Notes: generated from the letters alone by a model not told the origin. A stretch of DNA of 64,000 nt from Rhizobium sp. Root708 (GCF_001429725.1 NZ_LMHV01000001.1:248001-312000); one strand, 5' to 3'. Positions 1 to 9,338 are shown, counted from the first letter of the stretch. Program-made: numbers and translations.

Positions 1-1
1 C

Positions 2-898
2 GACATCAGGCGGCTGACAGCGCTTGTTTACGAACGGATCGACTGGCATTGGGCGCTGAACAAGGGCGAGACCATCTGCATGGGCTGGAAGCCGGGCAGC
101 GGTTTCCTGCGCTGGCGCTGGCAGGGCTATGACGAAGCGGTGCTGCTCTACACGCTGGCGCTCGCCTCTCCCACCCATCCGGTCCCGCAAGCAAGCTACG
201 ACGCGTTCACCTCGAGCTATTCATGGATGTTGTTCGGCGAGCAGCCATATCTCTACGCCGGCCCACTGTTCATCCATTTCTTCTCGCATGCTTGGATCGA
301 TTTCCGTGGCATTCAGGACAAGCCGATGCTGGAGCGGAATCTCGATTACTTCCGCAACACCCGGATCTCGATTGCCGTGCAGCGTGAGTATGCCGAGCGC
401 AATCCCGGCCATTTCGTAGGCTACAACAGAGATGTCTGGGGGCTCTCGGCGTCCGATGGTCCGCCGCCGACGCGCAACATGCGCGGCGGTCGCCACCCGC
501 GCGTACTCGGTTATGCCGCCCGCGGTGCGCCGCTCGGTCCGGATGACGGCACGATCGCGCCCTGGGCAGCACTTGCGTCGCTCCCCTACGATCGCCAGGC
601 GTCGATCGACGGCGTGCGCGCATTGCTTTCGACCTATCCCGAGCTGCTCTACGAGGACCGCTTTCCCGGCGGCTTCAATCCGACCGTGAAGACGAAACGG
701 CCGGAGGGCTGGGTCGATGACCGTTGTGTCGGCATCGACCAGGGCCTTCTCGTGATGTCGATCGAGAACGATCGCTCCGACTTCATCTGGAACCTGATGC
801 GCCGATCGCCTGAAATCCGGCGAGGCTTGGAACTGGCCGGCTTTACCGGGGGCTGGCTGGACGAAAGCGTAAGAGAGACCGAACGAAGATCAGCTTGA
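2..898 (+). CDS. Glucoamylase-like domain protein, 5'-truncated
   Basis: The open frame runs in from the left edge without a start, so this is the C-terminal 298 residues of a larger protein; the internal ATG at 80 is not a likely start. The sequence resembles the glycoamylase-like domain (PF10091): a GxGFLRWRWQGYDEA stretch, a SYSWMLFGEQPYLYAGPLF stretch and the late GIDQG segment. Such domains occur in rhizobial glucan enzymes, including the region next to the cyclic beta-glucan synthase core, and in stand-alone putative glucosidases. Substrate and full architecture cannot be read from here. The last 9 bases overlap the convergent iron-transport ATPase gene. Confidence 0.8.
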   Translation, partial: DIRRLTALVYERIDWHWALNKGETICMGWKPGSGFLRWRWQGYDEAVLLYTLALASPTHPVPQASYDAFTSSYSWMLFGEQPYLYAGPLFIHFFSHAWIDFRGIQDKPMLERNLDYFRNTRISIAVQREYAERNPGHFVGYNRDVWGLSASDGPPPTRNMRGGRHPRVLGYAARGAPLGPDDGTIAPWAALASLPYDRQASIDGVRALLSTYPELLYEDRFPGGFNPTVKTKRPEGWVDDRCVGIDQGLLVMSIENDRSDFIWNLMRRSPEIRRGLELAGFTGGWLDESVRETERRSA

Positions 899-1939
899 CG
901 CCCGGCCGGTAAAGACATGCGCCTTGCCAGCGATGTCGAGGCGAACGCGGTCGCCGCGCGCCGGCAATGCTACACTGGAGGTCTTGATCAGGATCGGCGG
1001 GAGCGCAACACCCTCGAGCGAAACCGACACCGTGCAGGTCGCGCCGCCGAACTCGACCTCCACGACGCGACCGCCGTAGTTCGAATTGTTCTCATCCGTC
1101 ACGACGCGGATCTGCTCCGGCCGCAGCATGATCTCCACCTTGCCGGTGTGGCTGCCATCGACAGCGACCCGACCGAGCGCGCAATCCGCAAGACCGTCCC
1201 TGACGATCGCCGGCAGGATCACGGCATCACCGAGGAAAAGGGCGGTCTCACGATCGCGCGGCTGTCTGTAGAGCGACTGTGGCGAGCCGGACTGGACAAG
1301 CCGTCCTTCACGCAGCACCGCAACCTGATTGGCGAATGATAGCGCTTCGGCCTGGTCGTGGGTGACGAGGATCGTGGTAATCCCGGCAGCCTGCAGTACA
1401 CGCGCCACCGCCTTGCGCATGTTCTCGCGCAGGCCCGTATCGAGAGCCGAGAACGGTTCGTCGAGCAGCATCAGCCGCGGCTGGCGGCCAAGCGCGCGTG
1501 CGAGCGCCACACGCTGTTGCTGCCCGCCCGACAGCTGATGCGGCCGACGCGACAGCATGTTGCGGTCCAGTTCGACCATATCGAGCAGTTCGGCAATCCG
1601 CGCGTCACGGCCAGCCGCGCCACGCGCGATGCCAAAGCCGATGTTCTCGGCAACGTTCAGATGCGGAAAGAGCGCGCCCTCCTGCGATACGATCCCGATG
1701 CCGCGCTTATGCGCGGGAACGGCAGTCGGACCATCGGCAAGGAGATCGCCTTCAAGTGTGACGCGACCGGTATCGGGCTGCTCGAAGCCGGCGATGATGC
1801 GCAGAAGCGTGGTCTTGCCCGAGCCCGAAGGACCAACGATCGCCGTCCGGCTGCTTGCCTCGACATTCAGCGAAATGTTGTCCAACGCCTGGACGCGGCT
1901 GTAGCGCTTGCTGATGCCGTTGATGGTAAGCAGCGTCAT
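890..1939 (-). CDS. fbpC: Iron(III) ABC transporter, ATP-binding protein (FbpC type)
   Basis: This 349-residue ATPase powers uptake by the permease encoded just upstream. The Walker A motif GPSGSGKTT lies at about 36-44, the signature LSGGQQQR at about 136-143 and Walker B LMLLDEP at about 156-162. A TOBE-like domain follows from about 240. This layout is the PotA/FbpC/CysA class rather than the shorter amino-acid class. Its ATG overlaps the permease stop by 4 bases (ATGA), so the two are probably translationally coupled. Iron specificity is inferred from the FbpA-like binding protein at the head of the operon. Confidence 0.88.
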   Translation of the reverse strand: MTLLTINGISKRYSRVQALDNISLNVEASSRTAIVGPSGSGKTTLLRIIAGFEQPDTGRVTLEGDLLADGPTAVPAHKRGIGIVSQEGALFPHLNVAENIGFGIARGAAGRDARIAELLDMVELDRNMLSRRPHQLSGGQQQRVALARALGRQPRLMLLDEPFSALDTGLRENMRKAVARVLQAAGITTILVTHDQAEALSFANQVAVLREGRLVQSGSPQSLYRQPRDRETALFLGDAVILPAIVRDGLADCALGRVAVDGSHTGKVEIMLRPEQIRVVTDENNSNYGGRVVEVEFGGATCTVSVSLEGVALPPILIKTSSVALPARGDRVRLDIAGKAHVFTGRASS

Positions 1940-3552
1940 TGTCCGGCAGTCCGTTTCGATTGAGCATGGAGAAGAAGGGTTAGCGGCAATGACAGAACGA
2001 CCATCATGAACGCATAGGGCGCGGCCGACACGTAGTCGATCTCACTGGTGAGCGACCAGAACTTCGTCGCAAGCGTCTCGACGCCGTTCGGCGCCAGCAT
2101 CAGCGTTGCGGTCAGTTCGTTGGTAATGCCAAGCGCGACTAGGGCGATACTCGCCGCGGCACCGGGCGCTGCGAGCCGCATGGTGATCTGCCGAACGGCT
2201 TGGGACGGTGTCCGGCCAAGTCCCATCGCCGCCCGTTCAAGCTCCACCGGCGCCTGCGCAATGCTTGCCCGCAGGCCGACCATCGCGCGGGGCAGGAAGA
2301 GCAGGACATAGGCAAGCAGCAGCGTCGCGAATGTCTGGTAGAGCGGCAAAACGAGCCGAACGGTGATCGTCACGAGGGCAAGCGCCACGACGACACCCGG
2401 GAGCGAGCCGACGTAATAGTGGCAGGCTTCAAGAATGCGCTGAAGGCGTCCCGGCGCGCGGACGGAGAGCCACGCCATGGGCGTCGCCGCGATCGTCGCC
2501 AGGATACCACCGACAATGGCAAGAATGATCGTCTGCCCGAAGGCATTGCCGACCGTATCCAGGCGCCAGATGCCGAGCCCGCCAAGATAGAGCCAGCGCG
2601 CCAGCGTCACCAGGGGAACGCCGAGCGTCAGAAGCGCCAGAACCAGCGGCAGAGCAATCGCAGGCACTACCCACCAGCCCAGACGGCGCCGATCGGTCGG
2701 CCGCGCTGCGCCCGAACCGACGCGCGCATAGCGTTCGTTGCCCCGGATCAGCACCTCGAGGGAAAGCAACAGCAGGCAGCAAGCGACCAGCACGCCGCCG
2801 AGCATGTTCGCTGCCGGGCTGTTATAGGCCGACTGAAACTGATCAACGATCGCCGTGGCAAAGGTGTCGAAGCGGATCATCACGTAGAGCCCGTATTCCG
2901 ACAACAGGTGCAGCGCGATCAGCAACGAGCCGCCGCAGATCGCCAATCGCAATTGCGGCAGTATCGTCCGGAAGAAGACCCCCCAGGAGTTCAGACCAAG
3001 GGAAGCAGCCGCATCCTCGATCGCCGGATCGAGCCGCCGCAAGGCAGCAGCGACGGGCAGATAGAGAAACGGATAATAGGCGATCACGGAAACGAAGACG
3101 CCGCTCGTCAGCCCGCGCATGCCCGGAACCAGGCTGACCCAGGCGTAGCTGTGTACGAAAGCCGGCACGGCAAGAGGAGCAACCGCAAGCCAGGACCATA
3201 GCCGCGCGAGGGGTATATCGGTGCGCTCGGTAAGCCACGCCAAGGTGACAGCCAGCGCGATCGAGAGCGGCACCGTGAGCGCTTCCAGGAAAACCGTATT
3301 GACCAGCAACTCGCCAACGCGCGGACGAAACACGAGTTCGCGCACGGTCTGCCAGCCGACATCGATGGTGATCCAGGCAATGAAGCCGAGCGGAACGAGG
3401 CTGAGCAACGCAACGAAGGAGGCGATGAAGACGACGGAGACATGCGGCATGCGGAAACGCAGCCGGCCCAATCCCTTAACTGGCCGCACCTTTGGCGCAT
3501 CATGGCCAGGAGCGAGCAATCTATTGTCTTGCAGCAAGGCAACCGCCTTCAA
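1936..3552 (-). CDS. fbpB: Iron(III) ABC transporter, fused double permease (FbpB type)
   Basis: The 538-residue inner-membrane protein carries two consecutive binding-protein-dependent permease domains, one in each half, as in FbpB/ThiP-type transporters. Hydrophobic segments recur throughout, with EAA-loop-like stretches in both halves. The start is uncertain: the longest frame opens with TTG at 3552 without a clear Shine-Dalgarno sequence, a GTG lies at 3489, and the first in-frame ATG (3450) falls just before the first membrane segment. Two hairpins separate this gene from the binding-protein gene, and it overlaps fbpC by 4 bases. Confidence 0.87.
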   Translation of the reverse strand: MKAVALLQDNRLLAPGHDAPKVRPVKGLGRLRFRMPHVSVVFIASFVALLSLVPLGFIAWITIDVGWQTVRELVFRPRVGELLVNTVFLEALTVPLSIALAVTLAWLTERTDIPLARLWSWLAVAPLAVPAFVHSYAWVSLVPGMRGLTSGVFVSVIAYYPFLYLPVAAALRRLDPAIEDAAASLGLNSWGVFFRTILPQLRLAICGGSLLIALHLLSEYGLYVMIRFDTFATAIVDQFQSAYNSPAANMLGGVLVACCLLLLSLEVLIRGNERYARVGSGAARPTDRRRLGWWVVPAIALPLVLALLTLGVPLVTLARWLYLGGLGIWRLDTVGNAFGQTIILAIVGGILATIAATPMAWLSVRAPGRLQRILEACHYYVGSLPGVVVALALVTITVRLVLPLYQTFATLLLAYVLLFLPRAMVGLRASIAQAPVELERAAMGLGRTPSQAVRQITMRLAAPGAAASIALVALGITNELTATLMLAPNGVETLATKFWSLTSEIDYVSAAPYAFMMVVLSLPLTLLLHAQSKRTAGQ

Positions 3553-3567
3553 ACGCTGAAAAAGGAA

Positions 3568-3595
3568 GGCAACCGCTTATGGAAAAGCGGTTGCC
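3568..3595 (-). terminator. Hairpin between fbpA and fbpB (attenuator or mRNA stabiliser)
   Basis: A perfect 11-bp inverted repeat (GGCAACCGCTT / AAGCGGTTGCC, loop of 6) is followed on the minus strand by TTCCTTTTTC. A second hairpin with 8-bp arms (AGCCAAAA / TTTTGGCT) lies at 3622-3644, just after the fbpA stop. Such structures after binding-protein genes often terminate part of the transcripts or protect the upstream message, giving more binding protein than permease. The interrupted T tract suggests only partial termination. Confidence 0.6.
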
Positions 3596-3666
3596 ACTGC
3601 GCATGCCGTAAGGTTTTCTTGAGCCAAAAGCAACAGTTTTGGCTTAGAAGACCGATGCGGAGGAAC

Positions 3667-4695
3667 TTAGATGAGGCCGGCAGCCGTCATCAGTTCCGTG
3701 ACCTTCTTGCTGTTGAGCTTCGCAGCATCAACCTTGGGCGCATTCAGTTCGCTCAGCGGAACAAGCTTGTCGTTCGAAGCGGCATCCTTGCCAATGGCGT
3801 ATTCATAGGACGTGCCCGTCTTCAGGATGTCCTGACCGGCCTTGCTGGTCACGTACTTGAGGAAGGCCTGCGCCTCTTTCGCGTGCTGGCTCGACTTGAG
3901 GACGCCGCCGCCGGAAATGCTGACGAATGCGCCCGGGTCCTGGTTCTTGAAGTAGTGAAGCGCGACGTTCTTGCTGTTTTCGCCGGTCTTCGCCTGATCG
4001 CCGAACCAGTAGTAGTGATAGATGACGGCGCCTTCGACTTCGCCCGCGTTGACCGCCTTCATGGCAACGCTGTTACCCTTGTAGGGGGTTGCGTTTTCCT
4101 TGAGTGCCTTCAACCAGGCAGCCGTTGCTTCCTCGCCCTTGAGCTCAAGCAGAGCGCTGACGATCGCCTGGAAATCAGCGCCGGCCGGAGATGCACCCCA
4201 GCGGCCCTTCCAGGCCGGATCAGCCAGATCGAGCAGCGACTTCGGCAGCTTGTCCTCGGTCAACTTGGTCTTGTCGTACACAAAGACCGTCGAACGAGCG
4301 GCAATGCCGGTCCACATGCCGTCCGACGGGCGATACTCTTCCGGAACCTGAGCCAGCGTGTCCTTGTCAACAGGAGCAAAGAGGCCGGCGCTGTCCACCA
4401 GCGTCATTGCCGGCGAGTTCTCGGTGAGAAAGACGTCGGCGGGAGAAGCGTCGCCTTCCTGAATGATCTGGTTGGCGAACTGCATGTCGCTGCCCTGACG
4501 CATCGTCACTTTGATGCCGGTCTCCTTGGTGAAGGCATCGACCCATTCGCGACCAAGGCTTTCATGCTGCGCATTGTAGACCACGATGCCTTCGGAATCG
4601 TCTGCCCGTGCAACGCCGCTCGTCAGCGCAGTTGCCGTAAACAAAGCCGTGGCGACAGCCATTGCACCCGAAAGACGGTTAAAGGAAAAGTCCAT
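3667..4695 (-). CDS. fbpA: Periplasmic iron(III)-binding protein (FbpA type)
   Basis: This is a 342-residue substrate-binding protein with an N-terminal signal peptide (hydrophobic segment ending near TSGVARA). The mature start GIVVYNAQHESL and the later IYHYYW segment with adjacent tyrosines are typical of the FbpA/FutA ferric-binding family, where paired tyrosines coordinate iron. The start at 4695 is preferred over 4707 because GGAGGG lies 5 bases before it and would otherwise be coding. It heads the operon with fbpB and fbpC; likely Irr and RirA sites sit upstream. Confidence 0.88.
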   Translation of the reverse strand: MDFSFNRLSGAMAVATALFTATALTSGVARADDSEGIVVYNAQHESLGREWVDAFTKETGIKVTMRQGSDMQFANQIIQEGDASPADVFLTENSPAMTLVDSAGLFAPVDKDTLAQVPEEYRPSDGMWTGIAARSTVFVYDKTKLTEDKLPKSLLDLADPAWKGRWGASPAGADFQAIVSALLELKGEEATAAWLKALKENATPYKGNSVAMKAVNAGEVEGAVIYHYYWFGDQAKTGENSKNVALHYFKNQDPGAFVSISGGGVLKSSQHAKEAQAFLKYVTSKAGQDILKTGTSYEYAIGKDAASNDKLVPLSELNAPKVDAAKLNSKKVTELMTAAGLI

Positions 4696-4742
4696 GATAC
4701 CCTCCATGCTGGTTCACTCCACGTCCCGGACGCGGTGAAGCT

Positions 4743-4771
4743 CGTATATTTTTCTTGAATTAGCATTTCAA
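4743..4771 (-). promoter_or_regulatory. Predicted sigma-70 promoter of fbpABC
   Basis: On the minus strand TTGAAA (4771-4766) is separated by exactly 17 bases from TATACG (4748-4743), a good -35/-10 pair ending 48 bases before the fbpA ATG. The spacer contains an inverted repeat (CTTGAA ... TTCAAG). No other comparable pair was seen in this 214-base gap. Confidence 0.55.
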
Positions 4772-4803
4772 GTTTACGCGCAAGCCTGTCGATCACAAAT
4801 GCT

Positions 4804-4837
4804 TGAAATATCTCATCAATTTTAGAACACTTCTAGA
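4804..4837 (-). promoter_or_regulatory. Candidate RirA (IRO) and Irr (ICE) iron boxes
   Basis: TGA-N9-TCA at 4804-4818 has the form of the rhizobial IRO box bound by RirA. Directly beside it, TTTAGAA-CAC-TTCTAGA at 4821-4837 is a near-palindrome that differs at one base from TTTAGAA-N3-TTCTAAA, the form I recall for Irr-bound ICE sites. Both lie upstream of the predicted fbpABC promoter. The IRO match alone could arise by chance; the pair in front of an iron operon is more convincing. Confidence 0.5.
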
Positions 4838-4856
4838 CAAGGGACTGTTCGGAAAC

Positions 4857-4887
4857 AAAAAGGCGACGGCACGATTGCGCCGTCGCC
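4857..4887 (-). terminator. Rho-independent terminator of the lysine-catabolism operon
   Basis: A 9-bp stem (GGCGACGGC / GCCGTCGCC, loop of 8) is followed on the minus strand by CCTTTTTG. It lies 22 bases beyond the stop of the aldehyde dehydrogenase gene, the last gene of the hglS operon. Confidence 0.75.
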
Positions 4888-4909
4888 CTTCTATGCAGAA
4901 TAACAGCGA

Positions 4910-6448
4910 TCACTCGACGTCGAACTTGACGCCTTGTGCAAGCGGCAGGGTCTTGCCGTAGTTGATCGTATTCGTCGCGCGGCGCATGTAGCTTTTCCAC
5001 GCATCGGACCCGGACTCGCGGCCGCCGCCCGTCTCCTTTTCGCCGCCGAACGCGCCGCCGATTTCAGCGCCGGAAGGTCCGAGGTTGACGTTGGCGATGC
5101 CGCAGTCGGAACCGCGAGCCGAAACGAACGCCTCGGCCTCGCGTATATCGTTCGTGAAGATCGACGACGATAGGCCCTGCGGAACGGCATTGTGCAGTTC
5201 GACCGCTTCATCGAAGTCGCTGTACTTCATCACGTAGAGGATCGGCGCGAAGGTTTCGTGCTCCACCGGGCCGGACTGCGACGGCATTTCGACGAGGGCA
5301 GGACGAACGTAGTAAGCCTCGGAGGCACCGTTTTCGACGCGATCGCCACCGGTGACCTTGCCGCCGACGGCCTTGGCTTCTGTCAATGCCGACTGCATCT
5401 TGTCGAAGGCCTGCTTGTCGATCAGCGGCCCGACGAGCGTGCCGCTCTCGAGCGGATTGCCGATGGAGACCGAACCATAGGCCTTCTGTAGGCGCGGAAC
5501 GAGTTTGTCGTACACGCTTTCATGCACGAACAGGCGGCGCAAGGTCGTGCAGCGCTGACCGGCCGTGCCCATCGCGGAGAAGGCGACGCCGCGCAGCGTC
5601 AGGTCGAGGTCGGCGGTCGGGCAGATGATCGCCGCATTGTTTCCGCCGAGCTCCAGAATGGCCCGCGCGAAACGCTGTGAAAGCCGTGGACCAACCGCCC
5701 GGCCCATGGCCGTGGAGCCCGTCGCCGATACCAACGGCACCTTCGGATTATCGACCAGAACCTCGCCAAGCTCGCGTCCGCCGATCAGCAACGCACAAAG
5801 GTTGGCCGGCGCCTGGCCGCCTTCGGCAACATAGCGCTTCAGCGCCCTTTCGAAGAGCGCCTGGGTCGCCAGCGCCGTCAACGGCGTTTTCTCGGACGGC
5901 TTCCAGATGACGGAGTTGCCGCAAACCAGCGCAAGGGCTGCGTTCCACGACCAGACCGCGACAGGGAAATTGAACGCCGAGATGATGCCGACGACGCCGA
6001 GCGGATGCCAGCTTTCCATCATGCGATGCTCGGAACGTTCGGTCGCGATCGTCAGACCGTAGAGCTGCCGCGACAAGCCGACGGCGAAGTCGCAGATATC
6101 GATCATTTCCTGGACTTCGCCCAGCCCCTCGGAGGTGATCTTGCCAACTTCGATGGAAACGAGGCGACCAAGAGCCGTCTTCGCGGCGCGCAGTTCTTCA
6201 CCGAGCAGGCGGACCAACTCGCCGCGCTTCGGCGCGGGAACGGAACGCCACTCGAGGAAAGCCTTGTGCGCTTCGGCGACTGCAGCCTTTGCGTCGCCGG
6301 CTGAATGTTCCTTCAGCGCGCCGATTTCCTTGCCGGTGACAGGCGAGGTGACGCGAAGCGTGCCGCCTGTAAAGCGGTCCGCCTGGACGCCAAGGTCGGC
6401 AAGCAGTGTCTTTGTCTCAGTGGCGAGATCGATTGCGTTGATAGTCAT
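4910..6448 (-). CDS. amaB: L-aminoadipate-semialdehyde / piperideine-6-carboxylate dehydrogenase (ALDH7 family)
   Basis: This 512-residue aldehyde dehydrogenase has the catalytic Glu in LELGGNN (about E266) and the nucleophile in GQRCTTLRR (about C300). The GQRCTT context and the ESWHPLGVVGIISAFNFP segment are typical of the ALDH7/antiquitin branch that oxidises alpha-aminoadipate semialdehyde to 2-aminoadipate. The start at 6448 gives the usual N terminus; ATGs at 6466 and 6484 would extend it, the latter overlapping the preceding gene. With the pipecolate-oxidase-like and HglS genes upstream it completes a lysine route. Confidence 0.85.
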   Translation of the reverse strand: MTINAIDLATETKTLLADLGVQADRFTGGTLRVTSPVTGKEIGALKEHSAGDAKAAVAEAHKAFLEWRSVPAPKRGELVRLLGEELRAAKTALGRLVSIEVGKITSEGLGEVQEMIDICDFAVGLSRQLYGLTIATERSEHRMMESWHPLGVVGIISAFNFPVAVWSWNAALALVCGNSVIWKPSEKTPLTALATQALFERALKRYVAEGGQAPANLCALLIGGRELGEVLVDNPKVPLVSATGSTAMGRAVGPRLSQRFARAILELGGNNAAIICPTADLDLTLRGVAFSAMGTAGQRCTTLRRLFVHESVYDKLVPRLQKAYGSVSIGNPLESGTLVGPLIDKQAFDKMQSALTEAKAVGGKVTGGDRVENGASEAYYVRPALVEMPSQSGPVEHETFAPILYVMKYSDFDEAVELHNAVPQGLSSSIFTNDIREAEAFVSARGSDCGIANVNLGPSGAEIGGAFGGEKETGGGRESGSDAWKSYMRRATNTINYGKTLPLAQGVKFDVE

Positions 6449-6470
6449 GTCGTGTTCCAACCTCATATTT

Positions 6471-7754
6471 TTAAAGACGTGCATCGGCGAAGTGGGCGAC
6501 TTGCGCGCCAGCCTCGTACCATAATTCCTTGACGGCGCGGAAGCGCGGTTCGGCCGGCGCCGTCATCGGCAAGGGCAGATCGGCCTCGCTGAGATGGCCG
6601 AGGATATGCTGCGCGAGCGTGCGCCCGAAAACCGTTCCCGGTGCGATACCACGGCCGTTATATCCGGAAAAACCGACGACGTTGGGTGCGAACTTGTGGA
6701 ATCGCGGCAGAGCATTGTCGGTCATACCGATCTTGCCGTACCACTCGCATTCAAACTCGACATCGCCGATCTGCGGAAACAGCTTGCGCAGCGAGCGCTT
6801 GGCCCACGCCTTGTGCACGGAGAGCCCAGTGTTGCGCAGCGCCCCGACACTGCCGAATATAAGGCGTCCTGCCTTGTCCATACGATAGGACGACAGGATT
6901 TCCTTCGTGTCCCATACGCCTTCACGACCGGCGAGGATCGACTTGCGCAGATTGTCGCTCAGCGGCGTCGTCGCGAAATTGAAGTAGGGCAGGTGCACCT
7001 GCTCGTTGCGGACCTGCTGCCATGGCCCGACGCTATAGGCATCGGTCGACACCACGACCCAATCGGCGGTCACATCGCCCTTCTCGGTCCGAACCGTCCA
7101 GCGGCTGCCATTCTTCTCGGCGGCAATGACCGGGCTCGACGTGTGGAGACGAACGCCCGCGGCGGCGACCGCATGAGCAAGACCGCGGGCATAGGCCAGC
7201 GGCTGCAACGTCCCGGCACGCATGTCGAGCAGAGCACCGGTGTAGGCGTCGGTGCCGACGCGTCTCGCTGTTTCCGCTGCGTTGAGCAACGTCACGGCGG
7301 CGCCACGCGCTGCCCACTGGCTGTGGCGGTCCTCGATCTCCTTCAGGCCATCCGGCCCGACGGCAACATGAAGGGTGCCATTGCGCTCCAGTTCGCAAGA
7401 GATCGAGTGCTTTTCAATCAGCTCCATCACCAGTTTGGGCGCGTTGCCGAGAAGGTCGAGCAGCCGCTCGCCATAGACAGGGCCGAGCACGCCGGGCAGG
7501 TCATTCGGCATGACCCACATCCCGGCATTGATCAGCCCGACATTTCGGCCGGCACCGCCGAAGCCGACTTCCCTTGCCTCCAGCAAAACCACCTTCGCCC
7601 CGGCTTCCGCCAGATGCAGGCTCGCCGAAAGGCCGGTGTAGCCTCCACCGATGACAACGACGTCGGCGGAAATGCTCCCGTCCAAAAATGAGGTCGCGGG
7701 CGCCGGTGGAGCGGTCTTTTCCCAAAGCCCGTGGGAGCGCGGATCATTCAGCAT
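6471..7754 (-). CDS. FAD-dependent oxidoreductase, L-pipecolate-oxidase-like (AmaA type)
   Basis: The protein is 427 residues long and belongs to the D-amino-acid-oxidase (DAO) family. An N-terminal dinucleotide-binding motif VVVIGGGYTGLSA sits near residue 33, and a C-terminal GFSGYNGRGIAPGT segment closes the FAD site. The neighbours (ALDH7 and HglS) suggest oxidation of L-pipecolate to piperideine-6-carboxylate, as done by AmaA in pseudomonads; other secondary amines are possible. ATG at 7754 has GGA 8 bases upstream. The stop lies 22 bases before the amaB start, so the genes are probably cotranscribed. Confidence 0.78.
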   Translation of the reverse strand: MLNDPRSHGLWEKTAPPAPATSFLDGSISADVVVIGGGYTGLSASLHLAEAGAKVVLLEAREVGFGGAGRNVGLINAGMWVMPNDLPGVLGPVYGERLLDLLGNAPKLVMELIEKHSISCELERNGTLHVAVGPDGLKEIEDRHSQWAARGAAVTLLNAAETARRVGTDAYTGALLDMRAGTLQPLAYARGLAHAVAAAGVRLHTSSPVIAAEKNGSRWTVRTEKGDVTADWVVVSTDAYSVGPWQQVRNEQVHLPYFNFATTPLSDNLRKSILAGREGVWDTKEILSSYRMDKAGRLIFGSVGALRNTGLSVHKAWAKRSLRKLFPQIGDVEFECEWYGKIGMTDNALPRFHKFAPNVVGFSGYNGRGIAPGTVFGRTLAQHILGHLSEADLPLPMTAPAEPRFRAVKELWYEAGAQVAHFADARL

Positions 7755-7816
7755 CAAGCTTGTCCATGAAACGAGATAGACGGCATTGTAGCGCCAGTGG
7801 ATTACTCAGGAAACTC

Positions 7817-9229
7817 TCAGGCGACCGGCCTCAACTGTAGCGCCGCAAGCCCGAGCAAGTCGATGGCGGTTTCGAGCGATCGGGCCTGCCGTTCCGCATA
7901 AAGATCGAGCTCGTCCGTGACATCCCCGCCAAGCGCGTCCTCGAATGCCGCGCGGTTCGACCGGGTCGCATAGTTCTGCTGCTGGTCGGTCCCCAAATTG
8001 GATTGGAAAATACCGGCGGCGCTGACGGGCAGGAAGTCTTCGTAGACGATCGGGTCGAACGTCAGATATCCCTTCGCGATCAGCTCCTCGACATTCGACG
8101 GCAGCTGTCCGCCGACCGCAGCCGCAATACCCGCAGGCGTCGCGGAATAATGGAAGAATGCCAGCTCCTGTCGCCGAAGGGCACTCCAGTTGTCCGGCAG
8201 CTGCTGGAAGCGCTCGGAGAGCTCTGCGTCATAATCTCTGGCCTTCGCACCAGCGGCGCCAACCTGCACTTCGCCGCGAACGGAAGCCAGCAGCCGATCG
8301 TAGACCGCCCGACCCTTCGCCGTCAGCGCAACGCCGCGCTGTTCGATTTCCCCGAAGCGGGCCGTGTGGGTTCCTTCGGCTACTCCATCAGCGCCAGCAA
8401 ACAGGATCGATTCCTCCAGTGCCTTGAAGCTCGTCTGGCGCAACAGGATATCGCACGCCCGCCGTGGCGGCCCCTCGATGACAGCCTTCGGCGTAATGCC
8501 ACGCTGAGGCATCCGCTGCTGAACGGCATCGATATCAAGCGTCCGTGGCGTCAGGTGGTTGATATGGGGCCCCTTGAAGCTGACGACATCGGCAATCAGA
8601 CGATGGGCGTCATGCAGGCGCTTGTAGGTCTCGGCAGTGACGGTCGCTTCGCCGTGCCAGCGAAACGTTTCGAGCGCTTCGGCAACGAATTCTGTCGCTT
8701 CCGCCTCGGTCAGCCCGCCCGCCCGCTCATGCCGCTCGATCAGCTCGATGGCGCGCTCGGTGTAGATGCGGCGTCTTACGAGAATCTCCGCAGCTTCCGC
8801 ACGCAGCCCTTCATCCTCGATCAGCTCGAGACGCAGCAGGGATGTGAATACCCGGAACGGGTTGATGCTCAGCGATTGATCGTCGATCGGGCGGAAGCAG
8901 GTGGAGTGAACCGGGACACCGGCGACCGAGAGATCATAGTAGCCGACGGACTGCATGCCCATGACGGCAAAGAGCCGGCTGATAGTGTGGAGTTCCTCCG
9001 CGGTGCCGAGACGGATCGCACCGTGGCGCTCCACGTCGATACGCTCCAACTCGCCCGCACGCGTCAGTCGCTCGCGAAGATCGGCATTCATGGCGAGCAC
9101 TTCGGCATTCACCTCGGCGACCAATTCCAGCAGCGTTCCGTACTGGGGCACCTCGGCCCGATACATCTGCGACATCGCCTCCGTGAAAAGAGAGCGAATG
9201 CGATCTGTGGAAACGAAACCTGCCTGCAT
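7817..9229 (-). CDS. hglS: 2-oxoadipate dioxygenase/decarboxylase (HglS, DUF1338)
   Basis: This 470-residue protein belongs to the DUF1338/YdcJ family. HglS converts 2-oxoadipate to D-2-hydroxyglutarate in bacterial lysine breakdown, using a non-haem iron. His69 (VERHGAI), His225 (GPHINHL) and Glu294 (RFGEIEQRG) sit where the known metal-binding triad is expected. The ATG at 9229 is chosen because GGAGT lies 5-6 bases before it; an in-frame ATG at 9247 would swallow that site. It is the first gene of the operon with the pipecolate oxidase and amaB and is divergent from a LysR regulator. Confidence 0.87.
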   Translation of the reverse strand: MQAGFVSTDRIRSLFTEAMSQMYRAEVPQYGTLLELVAEVNAEVLAMNADLRERLTRAGELERIDVERHGAIRLGTAEELHTISRLFAVMGMQSVGYYDLSVAGVPVHSTCFRPIDDQSLSINPFRVFTSLLRLELIEDEGLRAEAAEILVRRRIYTERAIELIERHERAGGLTEAEATEFVAEALETFRWHGEATVTAETYKRLHDAHRLIADVVSFKGPHINHLTPRTLDIDAVQQRMPQRGITPKAVIEGPPRRACDILLRQTSFKALEESILFAGADGVAEGTHTARFGEIEQRGVALTAKGRAVYDRLLASVRGEVQVGAAGAKARDYDAELSERFQQLPDNWSALRRQELAFFHYSATPAGIAAAVGGQLPSNVEELIAKGYLTFDPIVYEDFLPVSAAGIFQSNLGTDQQQNYATRSNRAAFEDALGGDVTDELDLYAERQARSLETAIDLLGLAALQLRPVA

Positions 9230-9318
9230 GGTGAACTCCGCGCTCATTCCGAATTTGATCGATAGAGTCCTTTACAAGCGCACATAAGCCAGAAATATCG
9301 ACATTTAGGAAATAGCTC

Positions 9319-9333
9319 ATTCTCAAATGGAAT
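9319..9333. promoter_or_regulatory. Candidate LysR operator in the hglS-lysR gap
   Basis: ATTC-N7-GAAT is a dyad of the T-N11-A type bound by LysR regulators. It ends 5 bases before the ATG of the lysR gene and about 90 bases upstream of hglS. Its position over the lysR ribosome-binding region suggests autorepression. Only one such site was seen, so the assignment is tentative. Confidence 0.4.
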
Positions 9334-9338
9334 GACCC

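Noticed and set aside
890..4695. First ABC operon as a second thiamine transporter
   Set aside because: The fused permease resembles ThiP, but the binding protein has the adjacent tyrosines of ferric-binding proteins, the ATPase has the long C-terminal domain, and there is no TPP riboswitch, while iron boxes are present.
2200..9265. Long plus-strand frames opposite fbpB, the FAD oxidoreductase and hglS (about 330-420 codons each)
   Set aside because: They lack ribosome sites and recognisable domains, and the minus-strand genes are clearly real. They are shadows of the opposite strand.
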